64,000 nucleotides of DNA from JBBQYA01 sp031412335 (GCA_031412335.1 JANOCT010000033.1:62001-126000); one strand, 5' to 3'; counted from the first letter of the stretch, positions 28,489 through 38,024 are shown. The notes: generated by a model not told the origin, from the letters alone. Numbers and translations are program-made.

Positions 28489-29985
28489 ATGCGTAATAAT
28501 ACAGAATTAATGGCAAAACTGGCAAAGTTCTTCCCTATATACCTTTTATTTTATTTCATCCTTATTTTAGTCAACGCAACTATGTTGCCGGTAGCTTGGG
28601 TTGATGAAGTTATGCTCATAGATCCAGCATTAAATTTGGTAAGTAATGGACACTTTTCAAGCAAAATATGGCCTTTTATAAATACTGAACTGTTTTTTGC
28701 AGCTTACTTGCCCGTAACAACATTTTTGTATTCTTTCGCACTTGCGATATTTTCCAATACTATTTTTGTAACTCGAATAACCTGGATTCTTTTATTTGCA
28801 ATTCATATCTACCTACTATATCGATTGCTTTCTCGTTATTTAAAAAACAAAGAAATCGTATATTTTCTCCTTTTTGTTTACTTAAATCTGGAAGGAATTA
28901 CCAATGCTATGCGAAGCGGTAGGGCAGAAATTCCAGAATTGCTTTTCATTTCCTTGTTTCTTTTTGCTTTTTTGATTAAAAAAAGCCCCGTTATATCTGG
29001 ATTGAGTTTAACTTTTTTAGGGCTTTGCCATCCATCCATGTGGATGATTTGCTTGATTGCTTTTATCTGGATTGTATTTGGGAAATTTTTTAAACCTTTT
29101 AAAATTAAATTTCTAATCAGTGCCGCTATTCCAGTTATCCTATTTATTCTTTTTGCTGGAGAAAACTTAATTGAATATCAAAATCAGCTTTTTGTACATG
29201 CAGCTGAGCACTCGAATACGCAAAACCAACATAACTTTCTAACATCTTATTTTGTCGATTTCTTTTTACCAGTCTATGCAATCCAACCATATTTAATCCT
29301 TTTTATCTGGCTAGCATTTGGTTTTTCTTGCTATAAAATTGTTAATTATACTAAGAATCGTGACTTATTCATTCCATTACTTTTTATTGGAACCTACATT
29401 TTCTGGATGTTTAGTTTAGCAGTTTTTCATCGCTATACTCCGGTTTTAGTCTTTTTATCTTTTATGCTTATTCCAAGTATAATGGATTTAATTAATAGTA
29501 CGTACCCAAATTTCAAATTTAAAATTAAAAGTACTCTCGTTACAAATATGTTGTTTTTGATTGCTTTGTTACTAGTTAGTGCTCCATTTTTAATTAGAAA
29601 TTCGGTTGCATTAGTTCAAAGGCAACAACGCTCAACTAAACCACTTTTTGCTTGGCTTGATAAAGAAATAAAAACTGATAATAAAAAAATATTGATTATA
29701 GGAGCTCCTGTTGGGCTTTTTTATTCAATGAAAAACGAAAATATTGTATATACACTTACTTACGGAACCCGAAAATTCAAATTCAATGATTATGAAAAAG
29801 TGTATTATTTAAAACATCGTCACGATCGGATTTGTGGAAAATTTATTGCCAATTATCCTATTTCAGAATCTGAATTTGAAGCAACATTGAGCAAACTATT
29901 TAAAACGGAAACCTATTTTGGAATGAGCTTGTATCAAATCTCATCCGAACAGGAATTACAAGATCTTAATTATTATTTTGATTAA
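28489..29985 (+). CDS. GT39-like membrane glycosyltransferase
   Basis: A 498-aa protein with about 10 membrane helices. After the first helix comes AWVDEVMLIDPALNL, with an acidic motif in the first periplasmic loop as in the PMT/ArnT (GT39/GT83) superfamily, which transfers sugars from polyprenyl-phosphate donors. The last ~100 residues form a soluble domain. The gene diverges from the PIG-L deacetylase gene with only ~17 bases between, and its end overlaps the ABC gene on the opposite strand by 20 bases. Its role is probably in glycan or lipid modification. Confidence 0.7.
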   Translation: MRNNTELMAKLAKFFPIYLLFYFILILVNATMLPVAWVDEVMLIDPALNLVSNGHFSSKIWPFINTELFFAAYLPVTTFLYSFALAIFSNTIFVTRITWILLFAIHIYLLYRLLSRYLKNKEIVYFLLFVYLNLEGITNAMRSGRAEIPELLFISLFLFAFLIKKSPVISGLSLTFLGLCHPSMWMICLIAFIWIVFGKFFKPFKIKFLISAAIPVILFILFAGENLIEYQNQLFVHAAEHSNTQNQHNFLTSYFVDFFLPVYAIQPYLILFIWLAFGFSCYKIVNYTKNRDLFIPLLFIGTYIFWMFSLAVFHRYTPVLVFLSFMLIPSIMDLINSTYPNFKFKIKSTLVTNMLFLIALLLVSAPFLIRNSVALVQRQQRSTKPLFAWLDKEIKTDNKKILIIGAPVGLFYSMKNENIVYTLTYGTRKFKFNDYEKVYYLKHRHDRICGKFIANYPISESEFEATLSKLFKTETYFGMSLYQISSEQELQDLNYYFD

Positions 29986-30628
29986 AAGTTCCGTCCTTTA
30001 TTACCAATTTCCGATCAGCAATTGCTCCAAGCTCCTCATTATGAGTAATAATAATAAATGTTTGCTGATAACGGTCTCTTAATTCCAAAAATAATTCATG
30101 CAATTGCCTTGCATTCGCCGAGTCTAGATTTCCAGAAGGCTCATCGGCCAAAATCAATGCAGGATTATTCATCAATGCTCGTGCAACAGCAACCCGTTGT
30201 TGTTCCCCACCCGAAAGTTCGTTTGGTTTATGATGAATTCGATGTTCCAATTTTAATTCCTGCAAGAGTTCTGTTGCCCTTTTTTCTGCTTCTTGCTTTT
30301 TTGCATGGTTTATATATGCTGGAATACAAACATTTTCTAAGGCTGTAAACTCTGGCAATAAATGATGAAATTGAAATACAAAGCCAATTTGTTGATTTCT
30401 GAAAATACTTAATTCTTTATCATTCATGGCAGTTGTTATTTTATTGTCAATAAAAACTTTGCCTTTGTCTGGTCTATCTAACGATCCTATAATATGCATC
30501 AATGTACTTTTACCAGCTCCAGAAGCACCTGTTATAGCAACCAATTCACCTTTTTTAACTTCCAGATTCACGTTTTTTAAAATCTGTAGATTTCCGTACG
30601 ACTTATAAACCTCTTCCACTTTTAGCAT
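29966..30628 (-). CDS. ABC transporter ATP-binding protein, LolD/MacB-like
   Basis: A 220-aa nucleotide-binding subunit. Walker A is GASGAGKST, the Q-loop is FQFHHLLPEFTALENV, the signature is LSGGEQQRVAVARAL, and Walker B is LILADEPSGNLD with H-loop IIITHNEEL. FQFHHLLPEFTALENV is typical of LolD, which powers lipoprotein release to the outer membrane, but MacB/FtsE-type subunits look similar. No permease gene is adjacent, so the partner is encoded elsewhere. The 3' end overlaps the convergent GT39-like gene. Confidence 0.85.
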   Translation of the reverse strand: MLKVEEVYKSYGNLQILKNVNLEVKKGELVAITGASGAGKSTLMHIIGSLDRPDKGKVFIDNKITTAMNDKELSIFRNQQIGFVFQFHHLLPEFTALENVCIPAYINHAKKQEAEKRATELLQELKLEHRIHHKPNELSGGEQQRVAVARALMNNPALILADEPSGNLDSANARQLHELFLELRDRYQQTFIIITHNEELGAIADRKLVIKDGTFNQNNN

Positions 30629-30805
30629 GCCTTAAAAGTAAAACAAGAATTCTAAACACGCGATGAAATTCATTTTATTTTCTGCTGATTTAACTTACTT
30701 TTATCGCAATGTTAAATTCAGCTATTTTAAATTATTAATAAGATTGCATTTATTCATTCCTGACAATTCAATTTAAATCAATAAAAAAAACTATTAACCC
30801 ATAAT

Positions 30806-31996
30806 ATGAACATTCACGAATATCAAGGTAAAGCAATTCTTAAAAGTTTTGGAGTACGAATACAAGAAGGAATAGTGGCTGATACTGCTGAGCGTGCAGT
30901 TGAAGCAGCAAAGCAATTACGCGCACAAACTGGCACTAATTGGTGGGTTGTGAAAGCGCAAATTCATGCTGGGGGTCGTGGAAAAGGCGGCGGAGTAAAA
31001 TTGGCAAAAAACATTGATGAAGTTTTAGAGAGATCAGCAGCTATAATAGGAATGCAATTAGTAACTAAACAAACTGGGCCAGAAGGCAAAAAAGTAAGTA
31101 AGGTTTTAATAGCAGAAGATGTATATTATCCAGGAGTTTCCGAAACTAAAGAATTTTATATGAGTGTTTTGCTAAACAGACAAAGTGGCAAAAACATTAT
31201 TATGTATAGCACAGAAGGCGGAATGGATATAGAAGAAGTTGCAGAAAAAACACCACATCTTATTTTCAAAGAAGAAATAGATCCAATCGTAGGATTGCAA
31301 GGTTTTCAAACACGAAAAATTGCTTTTAATTTAGGTTTGAGTGGCGAGGCTTTTAAAGAGATGACCAAATTTGTAACTGCACTTTATAAAGCATACGACG
31401 AAACTGATTCTTCTATGTTTGAGATAAATCCGGTATTGAAAACATCTGATAATAAAATACTTGCGGTAGATGCAAAAGTAAGTATTGATGACAATGCTTT
31501 GTTTCGTCATCCAAATTTTGCTGATTTGAGAGATGAAAGTGAAGAGGATCCAACAGAAGTGGAAGCAGGAAAATCGAACTTGAACTATGTAAACCTAGAT
31601 GGAAATGTAGGCTGTATGGTAAATGGAGCAGGTTTGGCAATGGCAACTATGGATATTATTAAATTAGCCGGTGGCGAACCAGCAAATTTTTTGGATGTAG
31701 GTGGTAGTGCAAATGCACAAACGGTAGAAGCTGGATTTAAAATTATTTTAAAAGATCCAAAAGTAAAAGCCATTCTGATCAATATTTTTGGCGGAATTGT
31801 TCGTTGCGATAGAGTTGCACAAGGTGTAATAGATGCTTACAATAATATTGGAGAAATCAATGTTCCAATTATAGTTCGTTTGCAAGGTACCAATGCAGAA
31901 GAAGGCAAAAAGCTAATTGATGATTCTGGATTAAAAGTATATTCAGCAATCGAATTGAAAGAAGCTGCTGATTTAGTCACTAAACTGCTGGCGTAA
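30806..31996 (+). CDS. sucC: Succinyl-CoA ligase [ADP-forming] subunit beta
   Basis: TCA-cycle enzyme subunit that, with SucD, makes succinate and ATP from succinyl-CoA. The ATP-grasp domain starts MNIHEYQGKAILKSFGV and contains GGRGKGGGVKLA and FEINPVL; the ligase/CoA domain has GNVGCMVNGAGLAMATMD and NIFGGIVRCD. The 396-aa length is normal. sucD is not adjacent, a common arrangement in Bacteroidota. A terminator follows. Confidence 0.96.
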   Translation: MNIHEYQGKAILKSFGVRIQEGIVADTAERAVEAAKQLRAQTGTNWWVVKAQIHAGGRGKGGGVKLAKNIDEVLERSAAIIGMQLVTKQTGPEGKKVSKVLIAEDVYYPGVSETKEFYMSVLLNRQSGKNIIMYSTEGGMDIEEVAEKTPHLIFKEEIDPIVGLQGFQTRKIAFNLGLSGEAFKEMTKFVTALYKAYDETDSSMFEINPVLKTSDNKILAVDAKVSIDDNALFRHPNFADLRDESEEDPTEVEAGKSNLNYVNLDGNVGCMVNGAGLAMATMDIIKLAGGEPANFLDVGGSANAQTVEAGFKIILKDPKVKAILINIFGGIVRCDRVAQGVIDAYNNIGEINVPIIVRLQGTNAEEGKKLIDDSGLKVYSAIELKEAADLVTKLLA

Positions 31997-32023
31997 AAGT
32001 TTTAATTTGTTTAATTAAAAGAT

Positions 32024-32057
32024 AAATGCTGCTTCTAAGTTTAGGGGCAGCATTTTT
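32024..32057 (+). terminator. Terminator after sucC
   Basis: A 9-bp stem (32024-32032 with 32047-32055), a 14-nt loop and a run of T at 32053-32057. Confidence 0.75.
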
Positions 32058-32070
32058 GTTAAAATAACTC

Positions 32071-32691
32071 GTGTTAATAAAAATTTATCCTGAAAATCCA
32101 CAAGAAAAAGAAATTGACCGAGTGGTGGCCGTGCTCAGAAAAGGCGGTATAATAATATATCCTACAGATACAGTTTATGGTTTAGGTTGCGACATTACCA
32201 ACCATAAAGCCATAGAAGCAATTTGCAGATTAAAGAAAATAAAACCTGAAAAGGCTAATTTTTCTTTTGTATGTCATGATTTAAGCCATATCGCAGATTA
32301 TACTAAACCAATAGATTCAGTCATTTTCAGACTATTGAAAAAGGCATTACCTGGAGCTTACACTTTTATTTTGGAAGCAAATAACAACGTTCCAAAATTG
32401 CTACACAGTAAAAAAAAGACAGTTGGTATTCGGGTTCCCGATAATGAAATAGCCCGTTGTTTGGTAAAAGAATTGGGAAATCCAATTTTGTCAACTTCTA
32501 TTCACGACACGGATGATATTTTAGAATACTCAACCGATCCAGAACTCATTCACGAAAAATATGAAAACGATGTAGACTTAGTGATAGATGGTGGAATGGG
32601 TGGTTTAATTGCCAGCACTGTAATAGACTGCACGTCAGGGTTTCCAGAAGTAATTAGAGAAGGTAAAGGAGAAATTGAGAACTTATTTTAA
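32071..32691 (+). CDS. YrdC/Sua5-domain protein (YciO-like threonylcarbamoyl-AMP synthase family)
   Basis: A 206-aa single-domain protein of the family that makes threonylcarbamoyl-AMP for tRNA t6A. Motifs are GGIIIYPTDTVYGLGCD, KIKPEKANFSFVCHD and PGAYTFILEAN. The RLKKIKPEKANFSF segment is closer to YciO than to TsaC/Sua5 (which have KRR..P), so biochemical activity is less certain. The start is GTG at 32071, with no ATG before the conserved domain. It ends in a 9-base overlap with the convergent membrane-protein gene. Confidence 0.85.
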   Translation: MLIKIYPENPQEKEIDRVVAVLRKGGIIIYPTDTVYGLGCDITNHKAIEAICRLKKIKPEKANFSFVCHDLSHIADYTKPIDSVIFRLLKKALPGAYTFILEANNNVPKLLHSKKKTVGIRVPDNEIARCLVKELGNPILSTSIHDTDDILEYSTDPELIHEKYENDVDLVIDGGMGGLIASTVIDCTSGFPEVIREGKGEIENLF

Positions 32692-33096
32692 GGTAATTTT
32701 AGATTCAATTTCAGCGTTTTTGTTAAGCTCTTCTTCTTTTATTTTAATGTCCACTTTATCAGCTTTTATTACAATTTTTATTCGTGCGTACAAGCTCATA
32801 TAAATATTTGCAACCCATACTAAAGCAAAACCAGCAATCAAATATCCTCGCCAATTAGTATACAATAACGTGTAATTCGTAATAAATAAAAAAACGATTG
32901 TTACATAATGGCTAAAGCAATATTCGCAAGTAAACAAATAGAAAAATTTACGAACAAAAATATTCTTGCAATTTTCACTTTGCCGTTCACAATATTCTCT
33001 TGGTTCTCTAAAAACTTCTTCGTGGGTTACAGTCCATGCAACGCATGCAATGGGTATAGCCAAAATAAATAAGTAAATGATTTGAACTTGCAGCAT
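32683..33096 (-). CDS. Small membrane protein of unknown function
   Basis: A 137-aa protein with three predicted helices (about 5-22, 62-80, 84-106). Between helices 1 and 2 is a Cys-rich loop with EYCERQSENC and FTCEYCFSH (a CxxC and His), which could bind metal. The C-terminal ~30 residues are charged and cytoplasmic. I do not recognise the family. Its 3' end overlaps the YrdC-type gene, and about 290 bases of AT-rich DNA without a supported gene precede it. Confidence 0.6.
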   Translation of the reverse strand: MLQVQIIYLFILAIPIACVAWTVTHEEVFREPREYCERQSENCKNIFVRKFFYLFTCEYCFSHYVTIVFLFITNYTLLYTNWRGYLIAGFALVWVANIYMSLYARIKIVIKADKVDIKIKEEELNKNAEIESKITLK

Positions 33097-33396
33097 AAAA
33101 AAAGTTTAAAATTCTTAAAGATTTTGAACTAGTTTCAATAATCAACCCAAATTATTTTTAATTTATTGAATAATGATTTGGATAAAAAATTAAATAATTA
33201 CCCAAAAATTGAGGAAAATATTGCCATACAAAGGTTTAGACAAATCAAAATTAAAAATTTAGCTTTTTTAACTACTTTTGCAAAAAATAGGGAAATGCTA
33301 TATATCTATCTTTTTATAAGATATGAATTGAATTTTGTTGATAATAGTAGCAAACTATCATCCTGATTTCCTGTTTTGAATATAAATTAATTGAAA

Positions 33397-34401
33397 ATGA
33401 TAGAAACTGATATTTGTATAATAGGTGCTGGTCCGGTAGGTTTATTTGCTGTTTTCGAAGCTGGTTTGCTCAGACTTCGTTGCCATGTGGTAGATGTGAT
33501 GCCACAAATTGGTGGACAATTAACCGAAATTTACCCTAAAAAACCTATTTACGATATTCCAGGATACCCAATGGTAATGGCTGGTGAATTAATCGAAAAC
33601 CTGGAAAAACAAATTGAACCCTTCCACCCTACTTATACATTGGGTGAACGAGTTGAGGAATTAAAAAAGTTAGATGATGGTACCTTTGAGCTGTTAACTT
33701 CTGATAAAAATATAATAAAAGCTAAAGCAGTAGTAATTGCTGCGGGATTAGGATGTTTTGAACCAAGAAAACCAGCTGTTGATGATTTGGAAATGTACGA
33801 AGGAAAAGGTGTTCACTATATGGTTAGAAACCCAGATGATTTTATTGGGAAAAATGTAGTTATTGCAGGTGGTGGTGATTCAGCATTAGATTGGGCAATT
33901 CATTTATGTGGAATGGGAGCAAATATTACGTTGGTACATCGTGGTAATACATTTCGTGGAGCTGCAGATTCTGCTGAAAAAGTTGTAAAACTTGATGCTG
34001 AGGGCAAATTAAAGTTATTATTAAATTCTCATGTTTCTGCTCTAAGTGGAAATGGAAAGTTGGAAAATTTAACTGTTGTTTCAACCACTGGAGAAAAACA
34101 GGATCTTGAAGTAGATAATTTTATTCCCTTGTTTGGTTTGAGCCCTAAGTTAGGTCCAATTGAACATTGGAATTTAAATTTGGATAATAATGCTATTTCA
34201 GTTAATGTTCACGATTATAGTACAGACACTCCGGGTATTTTCGCAATTGGTGATATTAATACCTACCCAGGCAAGTTAAAATTGATCCTTTCTGGATTTC
34301 ATGAAGCAGCTTTGATGGCACATGGAGCTTATAAATACATGTATCCAGATAAGCGAGTAAACTTAAAATACACGACTGTTAACGGTATTGAAGCATTTTG
34401 A
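33397..34401 (+). CDS. Ferredoxin/flavodoxin-NADP+ reductase (thioredoxin reductase-like)
   Basis: A 334-aa FAD/NAD(P)H enzyme of the YumC-type FNR group. FAD binding is GAGPVGLFAVFEAG near the N terminus, NADPH binding is GGGDSALDWAIHL in the middle, and the C-terminal FAD contact is GIFAIGDINTYPGK. It lacks the redox CxxC of thioredoxin reductases, as expected for this group. ATG at 33397 was chosen over an upstream TTG. Its stop overlaps the start of the ferredoxin gene (TGATG), so the pair probably works as reductase and electron carrier. Confidence 0.92.
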   Translation: MIETDICIIGAGPVGLFAVFEAGLLRLRCHVVDVMPQIGGQLTEIYPKKPIYDIPGYPMVMAGELIENLEKQIEPFHPTYTLGERVEELKKLDDGTFELLTSDKNIIKAKAVVIAAGLGCFEPRKPAVDDLEMYEGKGVHYMVRNPDDFIGKNVVIAGGGDSALDWAIHLCGMGANITLVHRGNTFRGAADSAEKVVKLDAEGKLKLLLNSHVSALSGNGKLENLTVVSTTGEKQDLEVDNFIPLFGLSPKLGPIEHWNLNLDNNAISVNVHDYSTDTPGIFAIGDINTYPGKLKLILSGFHEAALMAHGAYKYMYPDKRVNLKYTTVNGIEAF

Positions 34402-34715
34402 TGGACATAAAATTAATCGTCAAAGAACCTTCAGGAGAGTATACTCCAATTCTTATTCCTGATGGAATAAATTTGAATTTAATGGAAGTATTGAAAGGTA
34501 GCGGCTACGATGTACAAGCTACCTGCGGTGGTATGGCTTTGTGTGCAACTTGCCACATCAATGTATTAGAGCCAACTGCTAATATGCCCGAAGCACAAGA
34601 TATTGAATTAGATATGTTGGACAGTTTACCTATGTTGCATGCCGGAAGCAGATTGTCTTGTCAATTAAAAATAAGCCCAGATCTAGATGGATTAGTATTT
34701 GAAATTATTGGGTGA
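34401..34715 (+). CDS. 2Fe-2S ferredoxin
   Basis: A 104-aa plant/adrenodoxin-type ferredoxin. Cluster cysteines are in ATCGGMALCATCHINV (C-x5-C-x2-C) and SRLSCQL, giving four ligands. Start ATG at 34401 overlaps the reductase stop codon, so the two are translationally coupled. It is followed by a strong bidirectional terminator. A copy of its last ~11 codons is found 2 kb downstream as part of a tandem duplication. Confidence 0.93.
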   Translation: MDIKLIVKEPSGEYTPILIPDGINLNLMEVLKGSGYDVQATCGGMALCATCHINVLEPTANMPEAQDIELDMLDSLPMLHAGSRLSCQLKISPDLDGLVFEIIG

Positions 34716-34735
34716 GATTAATTTTCTTTAATAGT

Positions 34736-34770
34736 AAAAAGCCTGCATAGAAAATCTATGCAGGCTTTTT
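34736..34770. terminator. Bidirectional terminator, copy 1
   Basis: A 15-bp perfect stem (34736-34750 with 34756-34770) flanked by A and T runs on either side. It can end both the ferredoxin operon and the minus-strand collagen-like gene. Confidence 0.92.
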
Positions 34771-34832
34771 ATTTAATACTTTTATTTAAATTGAATATTA
34801 ACTTATGGTAATTAAATTTAAAATTACATAAA

Positions 34833-36125
34833 CTATTGCTCCACAATCATATAAGCTAAATTCGAATAATCATTATAGTCTAAAGTTAATGGACCATAGT
34901 TAGAAATACCTGCTCCAATGCTATAAGTTCCAGGAGTCAAACCAGTTATGGCAGCAGAAATACTATAGGTTGATCGATCACTTGCATTAAAATAAGGTCT
35001 TAAAGCCATAAAATTACCTCCAACAAAATTTGCGATTGGAGATCCTGGTATTGCGCTCTGAAAACATGCACCTAAATAAAAAGGAGTATAACCTGCAATT
35101 GTTGAACCTAATGGCAAAGACCCAAAAACAATTACTCGTTGTGTGCTACTTGTAATTGTAATGGTAGTTGTTGGTCCGACAAAAGAGTAAGTACCTGCAA
35201 ATGCAAATCCTGGTATAGTTGAAATTGAACCAGCAATAATTCCTGAAGTTACAATTCCTGAGGCTCCACTTTGCCCAACAGGTCCAGGATTTCCTTGTGG
35301 TCCTGTCGCACCTGTCAAACCAGTTGGACCAACAGGTCCAGTTAACCCAATCGATCCTTGAGGTCCTGTATTTCCAACTGGCCCAGCAGGTCCTGGATTT
35401 CCTTGAGGGCCTGTTGCTCCTGTCAATCCAGTTGAACCAGCCGGCCCTGTTAACCCAATCGGGCCCTGAGGTCCAGTAGCTCCAGCTACTCCTACAGGTC
35501 CTTGATTTCCTTGTGGACCTGTTGGCCCTGTCAATCCAGTTGCACCAGCAGGCCCTGTTAACCCAATCGATCCCTGAGGGCCTGTAGCTCCAGCCGCCCC
35601 TGCAGGTCCAGTAGGTCCAGTAGGTCCAGGATTTCCTTGCGGTCCAGTTGCTCCTGTTAATCCAGTTGCACCAGCTGGACCTGGGTTTCCTTGCGGACCA
35701 GCTGGTCCTGGAGTTCCCGGAGTTCCAGAACGCTCAGCATATAAGGCATAAGGAACGCTTAAAAACTGAGTAGTTCCAGTTATGGTATAATTAGTTCCTC
35801 CTAATGGATCAGTATCTGTTTTTATAAAGTAAGGCCCAGCAGACCAGTCGATAGTACTAAAATTACCAGAAACAACAGCTCCACCTCCAATTTCTAAAGA
35901 AACTAAACCGTTTGCATTGGTATTTAATGATTGGGTTTCAATATACACATTAGATCCACTTACAGATCCTTGTAAAATGCTAATCCTCATACCAACTGGT
36001 CCATTGGCAACGAGTTGATTTGAACTATTTCTAACAACAGCTTGATAGCTGATTTTTTGAGGTGATTGTGCTAATGCAGAAAAAAGGTAAAAAGCGAAAA
36101 CGAATGTTAAGATAAAGTTTTTCAT
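34833..36125 (-). CDS. Secreted collagen-like repeat protein, copy 1
   Basis: A 430-aa exported protein. Signal peptide 1-19 (ending ALAQ); N-terminal beta domain about 20-135 starting QKISYQAVVRN, common in Bacteroidota surface proteins; then about 155 residues of Gly-X-Y triplets built from a longer repeat with TGLTG and GPQGNPGP (four copies); then a C-terminal beta-rich domain of ~145 residues. The Gly-X-Y region should form a collagen-type triple helix, suggesting a trimeric surface fibre with a globular head. No T9SS sorting domain is visible. It follows the T9SS cargo gene by 12 bases. Confidence 0.85.
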   Translation of the reverse strand: MKNFILTFVFAFYLFSALAQSPQKISYQAVVRNSSNQLVANGPVGMRISILQGSVSGSNVYIETQSLNTNANGLVSLEIGGGAVVSGNFSTIDWSAGPYFIKTDTDPLGGTNYTITGTTQFLSVPYALYAERSGTPGTPGPAGPQGNPGPAGATGLTGATGPQGNPGPTGPTGPAGAAGATGPQGSIGLTGPAGATGLTGPTGPQGNQGPVGVAGATGPQGPIGLTGPAGSTGLTGATGPQGNPGPAGPVGNTGPQGSIGLTGPVGPTGLTGATGPQGNPGPVGQSGASGIVTSGIIAGSISTIPGFAFAGTYSFVGPTTTITITSSTQRVIVFGSLPLGSTIAGYTPFYLGACFQSAIPGSPIANFVGGNFMALRPYFNASDRSTYSISAAITGLTPGTYSIGAGISNYGPLTLDYNDYSNLAYMIVEQ

Positions 36126-36137
36126 GGTTGTTAGTTG

Positions 36138-36617
36138 TTAGTTTTTAATTATAGTGAAGTTTTTAATACCTTGTTGATTATCTCGAATAGTTAGAAAATA
36201 ACTACCAGAAGCAAGTTCGCTTAAATCCAAAGAAGAGCTTTGTTGAAAAATTCTGTTTTTTAGAATTCTTTTCCCTTTTCCATCAAAAAGTTCAAAATGC
36301 GTTTGATTACTAAGTGATTCATTAGTTTGAATCGTAATTTCTCCACTAGTTGGGTTGGGGAAAACGGAAAAATTCAATTCCCTTTCGAAAGATGAAATTC
36401 CTGTGGTGAAAATTTCAAAAGGTTGTTGTAAGCCTTGCGTCACATTGCCAGACGCACTTGTTTGAGAACGAAAATCAATCTGCCCGATTGAATACGTAAC
36501 CGAACCACCTGTGCCTGAAGAAACTCCACCTGCTGCAACTGTGTTTTGTTGAGCACGAGCTGAAATTCCTACTAATAAAATGAATGTTGTTAAAATTAAT
36601 TGTCGATACTTTTCCAT
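36138..36617 (-). CDS. Short T9SS type A sorting-domain protein, copy 1
   Basis: A 159-aa secreted protein: signal peptide 1-22 (SARAQ), a ~55-residue region with AGGVSSGTGGSVTYSIGQI and QGLQQPFEI typical of small Bacteroidota cargo proteins, and a C-terminal sorting domain (FSVFPNPTSGEITIQTN, ending FTIIKN). The last ~80 residues direct T9SS export. The mature part is too short for an enzyme and is probably a structural or adhesive surface protein. It precedes the collagen-like gene by 12 bases, probably as one operon. Confidence 0.85.
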   Translation of the reverse strand: MEKYRQLILTTFILLVGISARAQQNTVAAGGVSSGTGGSVTYSIGQIDFRSQTSASGNVTQGLQQPFEIFTTGISSFERELNFSVFPNPTSGEITIQTNESLSNQTHFELFDGKGKRILKNRIFQQSSSLDLSELASGSYFLTIRDNQQGIKNFTIIKN

Positions 36618-36663
36618 AGCTAATTTTTTTTTATAAAAATAGCTTTGGAAATCGAAATTTAAC

Positions 36664-36679
36664 TACCTACTTATAGGTA
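36664..36679. promoter_or_regulatory. Palindrome upstream of T9SS gene, copy 1
   Basis: TACCTAC-TT-ATAGGTA, an inverted repeat with 6 of 7 positions paired, 47 bases upstream of the 36617 start codon. It could be an operator or promoter-linked site. Confidence 0.35.
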
Positions 36680-36693
36680 GTTTTCTAAAGAAT

Positions 36694-36730
36694 AGATCTG
36701 GATGGTTTAGTATTTGAGATTATTGGGTAA
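36694..36730 (+). pseudogene. Relic of the ferredoxin 3' end
   Basis: 37 bases nearly identical to the end of the ferredoxin gene, still encoding LDGLVFEIIG and a stop. It has no start or upstream part. It marks the junction of the tandem duplication. Confidence 0.85.
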
Positions 36731-36750
36731 TATTAATTTTATAGAATAGT

Positions 36751-36785
36751 AAAAAGCCTGCATAGAAAATATATGCAGGCTTTTT
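36751..36785. terminator. Bidirectional terminator, copy 2
   Basis: Duplicate of the hairpin at 34736-34770, with a 14-bp stem (36751-36764 with 36772-36785) and A/T runs on both sides. Its present job is to end the second collagen-like gene on the minus strand. Confidence 0.88.
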
Positions 36786-36865
36786 ATTTTATACATTTTA
36801 TTTAAATTGAAAAATAATTTATGGTAATTAAATTTAAAAGTAAATTAAATTAAAAATTATATAAC

Positions 36866-38020
36866 CTATTGCTCCACAATCATATAAACTAAGTTTGAAA
36901 AGTCATTAAAATTTAATGCTAATGTTCCTACGTTATAAACGCCTGCTCCTATTTTATAGATTCCTGGAGTAAGACCAGTTACAGAACTAGAAATACCATA
37001 ACTAGAACTACTTAGACCAGTAAAAGATGGAAAAAATTGAACATAAGCATTCCCAACAAAGTTTGTAATTGGAGAACCTGGTATTGTATCTTGATAACAC
37101 GCGCCTAATTGGAAAATACCATTACCAGCAACAGAAGAACCTAAAGCCAAAGTTCCAAAAACAATTACTCGTTGTGTGCTACTTGTAATTGTGATGAAAG
37201 TAGTTGGACCAACAAAGGTGTAAGCTGTGGCTCCCGAAGCAATAAGAGTGGGAAGTCCACCGCTAAGGTTTCCCGAAGTTACAATTCCTGTAGGTCCAAC
37301 GGGTCCAGGATTTCCCTGAGGGCCTGTCGCACCAGTCAGACCAGTTGGTCCATCAGGCCCTATTAAACCAATCGGGCCCTGAGGTCCAGTATCTCCAGTT
37401 ACTCCCGCAGGTCCTTGATTTCCTTGTGGACCTGTTGGTCCTGTTAATCCAGTTGCACCAGCGGGCCCAGTTAAACCAATCGGTCCTTGTGGTCCTGTAG
37501 CTCCAGCCGCCCCTGCAGGTCCAGGATTGCCTTGTGGTCCTGTGGGTCCTGTCAATCCAGTTGCACCAGCTGGTCCTGGATTTCCTTGTGGGCCAGCAGG
37601 ACCTGGAGTTCCCGGAGTTCCAGAACGTTCAGCATATAAGGCATAAGGAACGCTTAAAAACTGAGTAGTTCCGGTTATGGTATAATTAGTTCCTCCTGAA
37701 GGATCAGTATCTGTTTTAATAAAATAAGGCCCAGCAGACCAGTCGATAGTACCAAAATTACCAGAAACAACAGTTCCAGCTCCAATTTCTAAGGAAACTA
37801 AACCGTTTGCATTGGTATTTAATGATTGGGTTTCAATATACACATTCGATCCAGATACAGATCCTTGTAAAATGCTAATTCTCATACCAACTGGTCCGTT
37901 AGTAACGAGTTGATTAGAACTGTTTCTAATAACAGCTTGATAGCTGATTTTTTGAGGTGATTGTGCTAATGCAGAAAAAAGGTAAAAAGTGAAAACAAAT
38001 GTTAAGATAAAGTTTTTCAT
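36866..38020 (-). CDS. Secreted collagen-like repeat protein, copy 2
   Basis: A 384-aa paralogue of the 34833-36125 product with the same signal peptide and nearly identical N-terminal domain. The Gly-X-Y region is shorter, with three copies of the TGLTG...GPQGN unit instead of four. The C-terminal globular domain is more diverged (for example GTLALGSSVAGNGIFQLGAC), so the pair may have different binding faces. It follows its own T9SS cargo gene by 4 bases. Confidence 0.85.
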   Translation of the reverse strand: MKNFILTFVFTFYLFSALAQSPQKISYQAVIRNSSNQLVTNGPVGMRISILQGSVSGSNVYIETQSLNTNANGLVSLEIGAGTVVSGNFGTIDWSAGPYFIKTDTDPSGGTNYTITGTTQFLSVPYALYAERSGTPGTPGPAGPQGNPGPAGATGLTGPTGPQGNPGPAGAAGATGPQGPIGLTGPAGATGLTGPTGPQGNQGPAGVTGDTGPQGPIGLIGPDGPTGLTGATGPQGNPGPVGPTGIVTSGNLSGGLPTLIASGATAYTFVGPTTFITITSSTQRVIVFGTLALGSSVAGNGIFQLGACYQDTIPGSPITNFVGNAYVQFFPSFTGLSSSSYGISSSVTGLTPGIYKIGAGVYNVGTLALNFNDFSNLVYMIVEQ

Positions 38021-38024
38021 AATG

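Noticed and set aside
33166..33366. 66-aa open frame between the membrane protein and reductase genes
   Set aside because: TTG start, no recognisable domain, low-complexity Lys/Asn/Ile composition expected by chance in AT-rich DNA.
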